A stretch of DNA of 64,000 bases from Immersiella caudata (Eukaryota; Ascomycota; Sordariomycetes; Sordariales; Lasiosphaeriaceae). Under the pieces are notes generated by a model. The model was not told the DNA's origin, did no database searches, and saw only the letters and a list, made by a program, of their open reading frames with translations. Made by a program: the position numbers and the translations under genes. The DNA is taken from contig JAULSU010000003.1 of the NCBI GenBank assembly GCA_030512335.1, positions 4,526,001 to 4,590,000 of the forward strand. The letters run 5' to 3'. Below, one piece after another: positions 12,196 through 24,035 of this stretch. Each line of letters starts with the position of its first letter. Position 1 is the first letter of the stretch.

Positions 12196-14738
12196 GTTGG
12201 CGGTTCTGTGGTGTGTGTGTGCTTGACCTGCAAGTTTGACAATGTCCGCAGGCGCTGAAAGAGCAAAGGAAAAGCCCAAAAGGACAGAGGAAGGAAAAGC
12301 AGGCCGTTAATATGAATACAAAGGGAGAAGCGAAATGCAAAAAAAAAAAAGCCGCACCCAAAGCAAGCTACCAGAGCCCGTACGAATACAAGTAAGAAGC
12401 GAACATATGAGTTCCAAGACGGGATCGCCGGGTGGAAAATGAAGAATGTCGGCGCCTTTTTCTTCCTAATCCCTCTCGCCTGCTCCTAGCCGGAGAGAGC
12501 CCGCCGTGGGCGGATCGATCGACGCTAAACAAACAGGGGGGGGAAGGAACTCGCGAGTTGCGGGCTGGCTGTCTCAACCCTGGCTAGCTTGGCGATGGGG
12601 AGTGTATCGCGCCGAAACATTCCACCTCTAGGGGGGCCGCCTCCTCGCCCAAGCCTGAGCTCGAGCTCGAGATCGAAAACAGTTTGTTGTTCCAAATCCG
12701 TCAAAAGGCGCTCACTGCTTTTTTTTTCCCTCCCCAGGACCACCACAAACCCCTCGGCTAGGTTGCAAGGTCTCACCACGGCGTTGGACCCGCATCGACA
12801 ACAAGGCCGTGGATTCGTCCCACGGGGACTTGGCGGCCTTTTCGCGCCGTGGCCGGCTACCTCGGCACCTCGCCACCACAGACCACACAACAAGCGCTTG
12901 GCGCCGCGCCGCCGAGACGGCTTGGCGGGCTTGGCAGGGCGCCCCCGACAATCCCCGTTTCAACCACGCTGAACGGGGAATGGCGATTCACTCAGCGGGA
13001 TGGGGATTCGCTGTGAATGTCGATGGGCTCGTCCCAGTTCGGCATCGTCAAGACTTGCCCGTCTCCTATTAATAGGGGGCTGATCGAGGATCCGGCTGTA
13101 GATGCCTTTTTGTTGGGCAAGTGGTAGGTATTTGAGAAGAGTCGTTTCGCCTCTGTTCATGCGTAGCATCCTGTCGGGGAAGCAGCTCGCGTGCTGCAGC
13201 AGCGCCAGAAGGAGCGAGAAACACTGCAGAGAGAAGACTCCCCCCTCCCCCCCACGCTAGAAGTTCCCGGCTCCCGACGTCACCATTGTTTCGACAAACT
13301 CTCCTTCTGGCGCAGTCGACCAGCCACAGCCTGCCAGCGCCAAGTCAGACGCGCTCCAGGGGTGGGGAGACTAAAAAAGGTCCGTCTCAAACGGGGCGAG
13401 TAAGGCTAAGAAACTGAGACTTGTCGGCGGTCGTTGCCAAGGCAGACTTGGCTCCAACAAGCCCCAGCTCAAGGCGACGTGTCGCGTCAAGGTCAAAGTT
13501 AATACCTCATATTGGACAGCGCTCCAGGACAGGCAGCTTTGTGCGAGGATTCTTCCTGTTTTTCCCGAGACGCGAATGGGATTCCCGTCTTGGGTCTTGG
13601 GGTGTCGTCGCAGGAGTGGCGCTTTGCGATGCTCTTTAGCCTCCCTGGCTGAGAGCGACACGTCTGGGATAGAGATAGGGACAAGGCGGGTGAACCGATT
13701 TGGACTTTTTTTTTTTTTTTTTTTGTCTTGGCGTTGGCGACGTGTCTCGGGCGGATGACGAGACTTGGCATTGGCTACGCCGTCGCTTTGCTTTGTGCAA
13801 ACATCATGAGTGTGAAGCCGACATGGTCCAGAGGAAACTGAACTCTAGCCAGCATGCGGTAACCACGACGGCCTCAAGCCAAGAAATTTCGTCTCTATCC
13901 GATCACAAACATCTCGCTATTTTTCTTGATCGGTTAGCAACTCGAACTCACGCGACGAAGGAGGTTGGGGGTAACGCCCATAGCCACAACACCTACCGTT
14001 GAGATGATGCGTTTGAAGCAGAGGCCAGGGGACTTTCGCATTCCCGAAGAACCAGTGGTGAGATTGAGGCGTGGTGTTGATGCCCAATTCTTCTAAACTT
14101 CAACCCCCACACCCCGCTGCACACCAACGGCCAGAATCAGGCCACCGTAGAACTCTCCACAATACCACCGCCCGCAACGTCGTGTTATCGCTTTTTTCGA
14201 GCAACTGACCTTGCGAACCGATTATGCTGACTTGGAAGTTGAGTCGGCTGCCACGGGATGTCAAAGGCGATGATGACATTCATCTCGCCTGCCAATCTCG
14301 CGACCTCGGTTCAATTCAAAAGTGGGAACTGACAGTTCGAGTGCGTAGATGGCTGTGAACCCGAGCCTTCTCGTAATAACACTGGGAACTTCCCGCAAGG
14401 CCACCGGGCAGACGGCCGCAAGCAAGCCCGACTCTCTCTAGCAGGACACGGCTGCTTCGATAACAGAACAGCAAACAATTAAACATTGGACTGAGTAGAT
14501 ATTAATAGCACCCCTCTCTGTTGCGACATGGAGCTGTGCATACCCACGTGCACTATGCATGCCCAGATTCAGCCGAACTGGCTGATTCAGCTACCTACTT
14601 TCACGCATTTAATAATGGGAAATGTCACAGGATTACCAAGTTACGCAAAGTACCGAATTTAGCCAAGAAACTCCAACAAAAGCTTCAACCCCACCTGAAC
14701 AACCTCACGCCTCTTAGTCCGAAGCTGAAACCGAACCA
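12196..14738. other. Long gene-free interval upstream of the antiporter
   Basis: About 2.5 kb with no frame I can support. It holds an A run near 12340, a CT-rich stretch, and a 19-base T run at 13706-13724. The small open frames are overlapping and low in family-like features. It is the promoter side of both the antiporter and the secreted-protein gene at 14739. No RNA gene was recognised. Confidence 0.45.
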
Positions 14739-15453
14739 ATGTCACGGTATCACTCCCTCTACACCCACCTCGGCCTCATCTTCTCCTTCTCCTGTCTTGT
14801 CGCCCCTTCTTCGAGCCCTCTCCCTCGGAGTCTTCCTCCCTGCTCGGCACCCGATCTCTCGGCTCCGCTCTGGATCGTAACTGACTGGATCACGGATTTT
14901 ACTATCCCTGATGAGCAGACTGTAGCGTTTCGTTTGATGAATACGCACACGGGGTATGAGGCGGGGTGTTTCCGCGAGGGGCCGTTTCCTAATGGGGTTT
15001 GTACCCAGTTAGAGGAGGTTGGTGGCGCGGAGGGGATGGGAGAGGTGGGGGTGGAGGTAGGAGGAGAGGAAGTGGATGATACGGGCACGATATTTTCGTA
15101 TAACGAGCGGGTGGGACAGTTGGAGGTATATCAGGAGTGGAGTTGTCTGGGTGAGGGGAGGTGAGTTTTGTGACAATCGCTTGGTCGTTTCTTTCTTTCT
15201 TTTTTTGTTTGTTTGTTTGTTTGTTTGTTTGTTTGTTTGTTTGTTTGGGTTGGGTTGGGTGGATAAAAGGGGGTTACTCGCGCATCAGCTGACGTGATGG
15301 CACAGTGTGAAGAAGAGGGTACAGGCAGGCGGGAAGGCGGTGGTGTTGGAGGGGTGTGTAGCCGGGGAAGGGGTGAGAAAGGGAGAGATTTGTGGGTTGC
15401 AGGGGGAAGAGGGGAAGATATTTGCTGAGAGGGTTGAGGTAGTGGACATGTAG
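14739..15453 (+). CDS. Small secreted protein, two exons
   Basis: Exons 14739-15160 and 15306-15453 give 189 residues. The donor is AG|GTGAGT; the acceptor CACAG precedes an in-phase frame (SVKKRVQAGGKAVVLEG...) that closes at TAG 15451-15453. The N-terminus is hydrophobic (LGLIFSFSCLVAP) with a polar start, as in a signal peptide, then a Ser/Pro linker. The mature part starts WIVTDWITDFT and has scattered Cys (AGCFRE, GVCTQ, WSCLG, EGCVAG, EICGL), the usual plan of small fungal secreted beta proteins (a tryptophan-initiated strand, a disulphide-bonded core). The exact family is not recognised. The 145-nt intron contains a TTTG microsatellite. Likely extracellular; effector or wall role unknown. 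Confidence 0.7.
15204..15247 (+). repeat. (TTTG)n microsatellite inside an intron
   Basis: About ten TTTG units in tandem within the intron of the secreted-protein gene at 14739, followed by a short GGGTT-type repeat. Length polymorphism between strains is likely. Confidence 0.9.
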
Positions 15454-16038
15454 GCGGTTAGGCTGAAGATGAAGGGAACCCACCCATGGTGATGAAAGGA
15501 TAGTTCTATAAGATGCGCTTTTCGGACTCCTCCAGTCTTCACTCAACGGCATCCGACAGCAGTTGAGAAGCCTCGAATTGCGGACTGGGAGCTACAGTTG
15601 TTGAATGCAACTGATGAGGCATGGACCATACATGCAAGCGGGAGGACAACCAAGACAGTTGTGAGTTCCAAAGATCCTTGTTGTTTGCCGATGACGGGGA
15701 AACGCCATCGATTTTTATGTTTTCTTTTTGTCTCCATTTCATCTCCTTCGCCGCACATGAAGCCATGGCTACACGCCGCCGCATGAATCATTTCCAACAC
15801 ACCCGATGATCCAGCAAGCCTCCCAGCCGACAAGCCATCCATAGGCATCGTTTCTAGTCCCTGATACATTCCCGAGGACGCTAGCTCAGCCCAGTTGAGC
15901 CCAGCTGCTTCAACCCCATTTCTCCGCTTTCATCCCGCACCTCCCCATCTCATTAATTACAATGCCTCCATCCAACCCCTCTTCATCCCTTACCCCCCTC
16001 CAAACCCCCTCCATTCACACCCTCCCCCCTTAAATTCC
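15454..16038. other. Convergent intergenic region
   Basis: Between the 3' end of the + strand secreted-protein gene and the 3' end of the - strand gene at 16039. Short overlapping frames only; nothing supported. Confidence 0.45.
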
Positions 16039-16638
16039 TTACAACAACCTCCCCAACCACCCAAAAGGCATCTCCATCCTCCCCGCCGCATTCACCTCCA
16101 CCACACTCGAAGTCGACCTAGGCGGCGGCACCCGGTTAGTCGTCGTCCCATTGCCTCCCCCCGGCCCCCCCGTAGGCTTAGGCCCCTCCGGCACCTCCCC
16201 AGTGCGCGTGCACAGATCCGTAGCAGTGACAGTCGCATACGACGTGCTGCACCATACCCCCTTGCATTTATCCTCACAGGGGAAGTCGAGATAGACGGTG
16301 GGGATGACGCTGGGGCAACCGCAGGATTGGGTGACGGTGGCGAGGCCGAGGCAGAGGGGGATGGCGCAGGTGGCGCAGAGTTCGCGGGTGGCGGTGACGG
16401 TGGGACAGCCGGTTTGGACGGACGGGGTGGGGGTGACGGAGCCGGGGACGGTCAGGGTTACGGCGTGGGGGCTGCCGGAGTTGCCGGCGGGTTCGACGGG
16501 TTCGACGGGTTCGACGACGGCGGTGGTGAGGGCCGCGCTGGAAAGAGAGTGCGATGTTAGTGGGGGTGCGGGGGGAAAAGGGGCTGGAGGGGGCGCGTAC
16601 AGGGCGAGGAGGACGGGGTAGTTAGCGAGCGACTTCAT
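16039..16638 (-). CDS. Secreted cysteine-rich protein
   Basis: Exons 16638-16601 and 16537-16039 (178 residues). After splicing, the N-terminus MKSLANYPVLLALAALTTAVVEP is a classic signal peptide; reading through the intron would break it with a Pro-rich insert, which supports the splice. A VEPVEPVEP spacer follows. The core has about a dozen Cys in the pattern GCPT, ELCATC, PLCLG, SCGCPS, FPCEDKCKG, WCST, DLC. The tail is Gly/Ser/Thr/Pro-rich and ends in a weakly hydrophobic stretch (FGWLGRLL), possibly a marginal GPI signal. Similar Cys-rich extracellular proteins are frequent in plant-associated ascomycetes, but no specific family is identified. Confidence 0.72.
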   Translation of the reverse strand: MKSLANYPVLLALYAPPPAPFPPAPPLTSHSLSSAALTTAVVEPVEPVEPAGNSGSPHAVTLTVPGSVTPTPSVQTGCPTVTATRELCATCAIPLCLGLATVTQSCGCPSVIPTVYLDFPCEDKCKGVWCSTSYATVTATDLCTRTGEVPEGPKPTGGPGGGNGTTTNRVPPPRSTSSVVEVNAAGRMEMPFGWLGRLL

Positions 16639-17313
16639 GGTGAGAGTTACGGCGCGATGTGATAATGATGATCAAGAGCGAAAGTGATGATGATGCGATG
16701 CAGAGATTCCAACTCCCAGATCAAGAAACAGAGGTGATGGGTTCCTGCATCTGATATATGACGGGTATGCATTCCCCACAAATTGGCATTGCGGCGTCAA
16801 AGTTGGCGGCGTCAAAAGCTGACCGCGTCCCCGGACCAATTCCCCTCCGTCCCGCCACCCCGGCACCCATTCCGTCGCGTTCATTTGCCGGCCAAGACTT
16901 TTCTGCTGCGGAATCTCGTATTTCCCACATTCAAAAATTCGAGAGGAATGCAGTGCGCAGGATGCGAAAATCCGGGACGCAATTCCCCTGAAACAACCGC
17001 ATCCTACGGGAAACATCTGAACGAGCCCCAGCGCGTGTTCTGCGAGCCGAATGTCGTTACGCCGGGATGAGACAACGGTCCGTAAGTCTCGGACGAGGTC
17101 TCACAGTTGTCGCCTCTGTCAAGAATGTCAGCCACCGCAACGACGCGTGTCAAAATCGAAAAAAAAAAGTACGCACGCGTAAAGGAAGCAACTGCCGCGA
17201 TCGGGACCTGCAGAACGGAAACCGCGATAACTGCACACGCAAAGGGTTAGATCTGATGAATACTAGAAAAAAAGCGGGGATATGCGTCCTGTAGAAGCAT
17301 TGTGGCAATCGTA
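16639..17313. other. Intergenic region
   Basis: Promoter side of the - strand gene ending at 16039 and downstream of the wall-protein gene. Overlapping short frames only. Nothing recognised. Confidence 0.4.
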
Positions 17314-19269
17314 CTAAGGCGTTCCCTTCAACTTTACGCAAGGATCCGAGTGCTTGGCCATCGTGTTCTGGCAGGATCCACCCCAATTCGTCTGCTGGCA
17401 GATGAATAGCTGTTTGCACCAATCGTTAGCGTTGAAGTTCAACAAATGTCACCCTGAGTGGTACGAAAATAACTTGAGTCATGAAACTCACATTTGTAAC
17501 CGACGATAGCGTACCCTTGACATGAACGTTGAGTCGATTTCCCGCCCCGCATGTCTGGGAACTGTCACCAGCGCATGCCATGCTGCAATCAGATTCCTTT
17601 GACTTATTGGACCGTTCGCCAATGGCACTGCCACACCAGCACTCGACTCCGTATTCGACACCCGCGAGGGGGTAGCCCTTGCTGGCGCAGGCGGACTGGC
17701 ACTTGGCAGGCGTCATGCCACCGGAAACCGTGGCCGAGACAGGGAGGCCGCGGTTAGAAGTTGAGTCCGTATAGCAGCCGAGAGAGGTCCAGCTGGCGGT
17801 CGCCGGCGGCGAGGTGGTTGTAGTGGAACTCGACGTGGTTACCTCGACGGTGGAAAGCGTAGTTGGGGTCGAGGTTGTTGGCTGGGCCGAGCTGGTCATC
17901 GGCTTTGGTGTGGTAGGGGGCGGCGGCGCGGGGTTGAAACCGTTGTAGATCGCCAACATAACCTGCTTAGTGCCGCTCTGCAGCCGCTGCCAGCTGAAGT
18001 TGACGAAATCCGACGCAGGACCCAGCTGGGGGTTGGGGGGCTCCTCTGAACAGGTCGGCCTGCTCTCGCCCTTGGTCGTGTTGTACGGCAAATTGCACCC
18101 AGGAAGTCTGGGAACTGCAAATTGTGAGTTGTGGCTATGCTGCCGGTTCAGGGGTACAGCACTCACTCGGCGCTCCCAGGCCGGCCTCCTCTTGGGGAAT
18201 GGCCCCTTCGAGTCGACAAGCCTGCATGGCAGCATCATTCCTGTGCGGGACAAGGGTCTGGCATTGGGCCGCATCGCCGAAAATATTCTCCCGATGCTGA
18301 CAGGTCGGATCGTCCAGAGCGCGCTGGAGAAGCTCGACGTCCCAGAAGCTGAGGTAATCGGCGTGCAGGCCTATAACTTGGGGTTAACCGCCGTCCGCCA
18401 GCAGCAAACTTGGAGAGCTCACCGTATCCCGCCTTGTCTCCCGTGCTCAGCACGAGCTGGTCCCAGTCATAATCCCTGGTCATGTATCCAATTTCCAGGT
18501 CGATCTCCATCAACTGCACCGGGTGCGAAGGCGGGCATGTCAGATTTCCTCCAAAGCGATATGCCACATGACTCCTGTGGTCTGGGCTGTCGAGGTTCTT
18601 CCCATCCCAGCAATCCGGGAAGGCGACGCTGGCGCGGAGGAAGTCGAGACAGTTGAAGTACGGGAGGTGAGGCGTCCAGTACTCGCGGCTGGGATCCTTG
18701 AAGCCGTTCTGGCATTGGAAGCCGATCCGGCCGCCGACGTGATGGGGTCTGTCGGGGATCGGGGCCGTGGCGAAAGGGTTGCCTGCCACCATGCGGAAGC
18801 CTTGAGGGAAAGCCGTTACCTTGGACCCTTCGGGATGCTGTGAAAACCTCGTCAGCTGTCATTTCTCGCGACACTAGCAGGAGAAACGGACATTGTTCAA
18901 GTAGTAGACGCGCGTCTCGAGCAACGGGATGGAAGAGAAGGATCCGTTAGCATGCCGAGCCATCACGCTGGGCATCCAGTAGTTGGACTTGTTCTCCTGG
19001 ACCGTGATGGACGAGCAATTCGACTTGGACCACACATTGGTGTCGAATGTCGGGTTGAACGCAGATGCGCCAACGACAGTGTGCAAATGGCCGCTGACGA
19101 CGCCTGAGTGAAGCATCAATAAATGGTCCCAATGATGTTTCGGTCAACCTCCTGGCATCTTACCAGGTTGGACGATCGGGTCGACTCGCTCTTGAGCAAT
19201 GTGCAGGCCGGTGAGGAGAAACGCCTCAGAACCGCCCGCTAACAGCGGAACTAGTGATAGGTACTTCAT
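17314..19269 (-). CDS. DUF1996 plus WSC-domain secreted wall protein
   Basis: Six exons: 19269-19164, 19103-18892, 18837-18423, 18370-18167, 18114-17492, 17409-17314 (551 residues). A short signal peptide (MKYLSLVPLLAGGSEA) leads into DUF1996, residues about 28-310: DPIVQPG, GHLHTVVG, KSNYWMP, GFRMVAGNPF, CWDGKNLDSPDHRSHVAY, FWDVELLQRALDD. A Ser/Thr/Pro linker follows. The WSC domain is at about 421-509: GCYTDS, GLPVS, MTPAKCQSAC, GVEYGVECWCGS, CGAGNRLNV. WSC domains bind beta-glucan; DUF1996-WSC proteins are extracellular or wall-associated. The last 31-residue exon (LFICQQTNWGGSCQN...) adds Cys after WSC, where many homologues simply end. All junctions keep frame and several homologous motifs span them. 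Confidence 0.9.
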
Positions 19270-19910
19270 TCTCTACCCGAATTGAAGAGAAGCCAGAAAA
19301 CAAATGAGTGATAGAGCCTTTGGCTAAACGAATGTGCGACGAATGAATGGACGAACTCAGCGAGTTCTGAGGATGAAGCTGAAACGGCGAAATGGTGAGC
19401 CGTCGGGTGCCTTTTTGGAGATATGCTCCTCACCTCCATGGCGTCGTATATCGTCTCCGTGTGCGCATGTGGAGCCGCCAGGGGCTCCCCAGATCCAGTC
19501 TGCAAGGGCGCAAATTGGCAGTGTTTGTCCCTGCATTGGTGCCTGGAGAGCCGCGAGAGCTCGACCCGGGAATAGGGGACTCGATCGTCGGCTAACTAAA
19601 ATAGGAGCGAATGCCGAGCAATTGACGTACCCTGCACACGGGAGGAAGCTCGCGCCGCAGTGTTTCAACGCCTTGGCGGTAACCCTATACGCATCCGGGA
19701 AGCCGTAAAGGCCAGTCGGAATCCTTCGCAAGCATATTACCTTTGTCTGACGCTGTTGAGGTCGCCGATGAACGTTGTCTCCCTCTCAAAACTTTCTCCT
19801 CATCTCTTTTTGACTGGAGCTCGAATGATTTGCATCAAACTTGGGCCCCGAATTCTTTCGGTTAAACTGCAGAAAACACGGGGGTTGGGATTCGAAAGGG
19901 AAGCGCACGC
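19270..19910. other. Intergenic region
   Basis: Upstream of the DUF1996-WSC gene and downstream of the decayed STAND/WD gene. No supported frame. Confidence 0.45.
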
Positions 19911-21829
19911 CTAACCGCCCCTGATGTCCCAAACTTCAGCGCTTTTCTTCGTGGTAACCACCAGCCGCCTCTTGGCTATCGACCACGCCATGAGCTTGCC
20001 TCTGCAATTGCCCTTTGTGAGCTCCAACCCGCCCTTCCGCATGCCCATATCTGACGGTAGGCTGTCCTTAAGGCGAAGCAATGCCACATGCTCACCACTG
20101 CGTGAATCGACGACCTCCATCTCGCGGCTTGAGATACAGACGGCGACAAACCGACCATCTGGCGAGACAGCGTACCGCTGCCATGCGCCTCCTGCGTAAG
20201 CGAAACGCAGAACCCTCATTCCAGAGGTCCGCCCCGTATCGATGTTCCGCCGGAAGATCACCGTCTCTTTTTTCGCCTCGTCCCAGAGGATGAAGACTGC
20301 CTTAAGACCGCGTGAGAGTATTGGAATGCCAGTTACAGGTGTACACCCATCTGGTAGCGTGATCTTCCCAGCTGACTCTCCTGTGCTAGTCTCAGCAACG
20401 AAGGCAACGAGGGCACCTAACTTGTTCAGTCCCTTGGCGGCGGCAAACAAGTGCTCGCCAGACAGCGAAAGCCCCATGGAATTTTCATCGACTTCGGGGT
20501 TGTCACTTTCAATCTTGTTTTCGCGTTCCTTGCCCTTCTTGTCGCCTTCAGTCTGACGCACCAAAGACGTTGAGTATGTGCGTTTTGATGATGCCAACAT
20601 CACACCCATTTTTGGGCCACCATCCTCGCCGAACGATAGCGCCAGCCCCGAGGATCGATGAGAATTTACGTGCCTGTAAGCGTCTTGTCGGTTTCGAAGC
20701 TGTGGACGAGTAACTTGGTTTCCGCAGACTTACCACCCCATCCACCGCTTGTGACACGGCTGGAGCTGGCACCCAGGATAAGAGCACCGGTACATTCTTC
20801 CCGTTCGAGCACTAGGTGCTTTGGTACGTGCCAGGAAGTGAGGCCGTTGTAGAACTGCAGTGGGGGACGCATCGCGGCGTCATCATGCTCCCTCAAGTCC
20901 CAGGCGACAATTTCCTTCATGCTAGACAATGCCGCAATGTCACCTTCTGGAGTGATGGCGACACATTGTGTCTTGTGCATGTCGGTGTACCACGTCAGTT
21001 GCTGCAACCGAGAGCAGTTGATCCCCTTGGGTTTCTTTTTCGATATCTCTTTCAGAGGTCCGCGATTGATTGGCGAGTCTGGTTCAGCGAACACGCTGTA
21101 ATTGTCATCACCGTTATTTTCGTAATCCTCGTTTGTCTTGTCAGTCGAGGGGGGGTGCCAATCTCCGGGTCAGGATCCTCGAGGACACTGGGTTTAGATG
21201 TTGACGAATCGGCTTCGACAAGTCTTTCAGCAGCCAATGTGATCACAGCCTCACAATTAGACCCAATGCTCGGTCATCTTTGGCTGCGTCGCTTGGCGAG
21301 CAAGTGCTGAACGTCTCTTCGCAACCTCTCTTCACAGAGCGGCGGTGTCGGCCTTGACCGAGATCAACAGAGACCTGAGGAAGTGAGTACTTCGTGCCTG
21401 GCATGGCGATGACCGATGAGGTGCTTACATCTTCGCGCCGGCTAACTGTAGCACAGTTCGGTATGTCTCCAGAGACGACTGAAGATCGGCGACCTGCTTC
21501 TTGCCGTTCCGCACCCACTTCGACGACGGCTGCTCGACGTGCGCAGCGACGACTCCATTGATTCGATGGATAACGCCCACACAGTCTTTGATGCCGCTCA
21601 AAATACCACCCCGCATATTTTGGTCCATCAGGTGGCCATTGGGACCGGAAACCTCGTCTTTGATGCCATCGAAAGTGGTTTGGAGCTTGGTGAGCGTCGT
21701 CTGGACGTCCTCGAGGTCGGTTTTAGCTGCGCGGCAATCCTTCATGAACTTGCGGATGGTCAAAGCGACGGTGGCAATTGTCTATATGGCGGCGAGACAA
21801 GCCGAGGCGATGCTGAGGGGGTCTGCCAT
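19911..21829 (-). pseudogene. Decayed STAND-type gene: fungal N-terminal (Helo-like) domain and WD-like repeats
   Basis: The start ATG at 21829 opens a typical fungal STAND N-terminal domain (MADPLSIASACLAAI, then TIATVALTIRKFMKDCRAAK), but a TAG at 21784-21782 interrupts it after 15 residues. After the intron starting GTAAGC near 21426, the expected continuation (SLLISVKADTAAL) meets a second stop, TGA at 21334-21332. Further along, the frame shifts near a C run at about 21150, and the WD-like part (QCVAITPEGDIAALSSMKEIVAWDLRE; YAVSPDGRFVAVCISSREMEVVD) is split by a frame mismatch near 20660. The WD-like halves are open for 142 and 232 codons. Four disruptions make expression as one protein unlikely, unless some are sequencing errors. 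Confidence 0.75.
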
Positions 21830-22523
21830 CCCCCTCTGGTGCTCGTAGAATGCGTTCTCGATTGAAGATGGCAATTCTGGGCTTCAGCTCTCTCAGCAGG
21901 CAGCTACCCCGCAAGTGCACACAGCCAACAAATGCTGCCGAGCTGAGCATGCGGCCTGTGCGTCAGCCAAAGCTTATGGTTGATTGGCTGTGCCCCACTT
22001 GACAGGGTGCGGGCCGCTTGGAACAGCTTCTAGTGGGGCAACGCTGGAGATCAATGCTTGTCATCACGATCGCGGTTCGAGAAGCTTAGTGCAACACGAA
22101 GCGCTGTCACTGCTGACCGATTCGGCACACCGATTTGACCCCCCGCAAGCCCCTATAGTTCTATACAGAGATGTAGCAACAGGAATGGAGGCTGGAAGTC
22201 AGGGATGCACGGTTTGCCTGCCCTCTTGAAAGGAATAGAGCACCGCGTCGCGGAGAAGCGGTCGGTTCGTTATTTAGCAGCAGTGCAGGTTCGCTCATTT
22301 CCCTTCGCTTGCCGAATTGCAATCGTGCCTTCTTTGGACCTGCAACGATTTCAAGAAGCATCCACTGCCATCAACGATTCGAAGAGTCGTCGAAATGCCG
22401 AGACGAGATACCGAGATACAATGACGACACTCCTTCATCCACATAGTACTACCTATTTTCCCACTCGAACATATCACATCCCGAAGCTAGCCCTGCTGCA
22501 TCCCAAGGTCCTTTTCAAACCTA
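21830..22523. other. Intergenic region
   Basis: Upstream of the decayed STAND gene and downstream of the - strand membrane protein. No supported gene. Confidence 0.4.
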
Positions 22524-23516
22524 TCATCTGGGTCTTGATACCTGCTGGTCATTTGCAGGCATCTCAAACCGTCCAACACTATCCGCTTCGGGGGGTTGAG
22601 GATGCACACCCACATACTGCGGGGGCGGCGTGGCAAGGGCCGGACTGGCAAACTGCGGTGCAGGCGGTTGTTGATACTGATGTTGACCGATTACTGCTGG
22701 GGCAGGCGAGGGCTGCGGTGGCTGTGGCGGACTCGGATATGGTTCCACTTTCGGCTCTGGTATACTGGCAGCAGCTTGCCCCGGTCCCGGATCCCTCCTC
22801 AGACTCCTCCGATGCAGCCACAAGACCAAAGCGATGCCAAGAAGAAGCAGAACGACACCTCCCACCACGCTTCCTGCGATGACGCCGGCCGAGACAGATC
22901 CGCCTCCGCCGCTCCCGCCCGAGCTGTCGTTGGATGACCCCGAATTTCCTGAGCCGCTTCCGGGGCTTGTTGTTTGCCCGCTACCACTCCTGGTTGTCGA
23001 TGCTGCCCCCGTGGCAGTCGGATTGCCGCTGGAGATGGTCGACGCAATTCTGGTGGCAGGCAGTCCGTCCAGGTTGGGCTCGCATATGCCGCGCCCACTC
23101 AACTCGACGGATTTCACGCCAAAGAAGCCCGAAGGACAGCAGAAGTATCGGTTGAAAGTAAGCCCAAACAAGGTCCACGCTGGATTGGCACAGATCGGTC
23201 GGTTCGTCACTGCCGTGCCGCAGTCTGCTTCTGTGGGTTGAAGCCCCATCAGCACTGTCAACGGTCAAAGTAGCCAATCCGAGTGCGACATACCAGTCGG
23301 ACAACAATACACGTCCGAGGTTGTCGTAAAACAGAACTGGCCCTGCGGGCAACACCCCTGGGGTTCATCGTCGCTGGCTCGCTTGCAGACCACTGGCCCG
23401 TCTCCCGGGCATTGAGGCCCTAAGTAGCCCAACGGCCAGCCGCCGCGATAGTTTTCGTCCTGCCGCGGAAGGACTTGGAGCGCAGCTGCGCGTCGACGAA
23501 AAAGACTCGGATCCAT
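22524..23516 (-). CDS. Single-pass membrane protein with cysteine-rich N-terminus
   Basis: Exons 23516-23294 and 23230-22524 (309 residues), joined in phase across a GTATGT intron. The N-terminal ~110 residues carry paired Cys motifs (QCPGDG, GCCPQGQFC, VYCCPTEADCG, YFCCPSGFFG). A Ser/Gly/Thr-rich stalk follows, then one hydrophobic helix (AGVIAGSVVGGVVLLLLGIALVLWL) with a basic stop-transfer (HRRSLRR). The Pro/Gln-rich cytoplasmic tail ends in VSRPR. No cleaved signal peptide is obvious, so insertion may be N-out by the single helix. The plan resembles fungal surface sensors or wall-linked proteins (compare 37072-38121), but the family is not named. The - strand stop is at 22524. Confidence 0.8.
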
Positions 23517-24035
23517 ATCGAGAGGTTCTCAACGCGAGAGAACGCGAAAGAGAGCTCCGAAAAGTTTTGCGACGCTGTCAGGAGAGGGGTCAGGGTTTCT
23601 GTGACACAACCGGGATGAGGACCCCTTTTGTGTGGCTCAGCGGTCGATCCCCGCCCGCCATGGCCAATCGTTGATGCCAAGGCTTGCTTCGAGGGTATGT
23701 TCGAAAGTGCGGCTGGGATGGGATGGTTGGGTGCCGATTTCCGACAATTACGGGCACAATGCCACCCTCCAGAGATTGGACGCACGTGCAGTGTTTGGGC
23801 AGGCACGTGCTGAAGGAAATGAGTGTGTCAACACCCCTTCCCACTCTTCGACTAGAAGTACCCTAGGATGTCCCTTTGCGTGTTCTTTCACAGCCTCCAA
23901 CACTTGACAATTCATACTCGCAGGATCTTCCTGTTTTACCTATCAGGGCATCTCTAGGCTCTGGTTTGCATAAATAATTTGAAGCCCAGTCATACAGACC
24001 TAAGTAGACGTCCGCCCGCCGGAGACGCAGCCCCT
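23517..24035. other. Intergenic region
   Basis: Between the promoter of the membrane protein and the 3' end of the GTPase gene. No supported feature. Confidence 0.4.

Noticed and set aside
15895..16560. 221-codon + strand frame opposite the secreted Cys-rich gene
   Set aside because: Gly/Asp/Arg-rich antisense shadow of the - strand gene.
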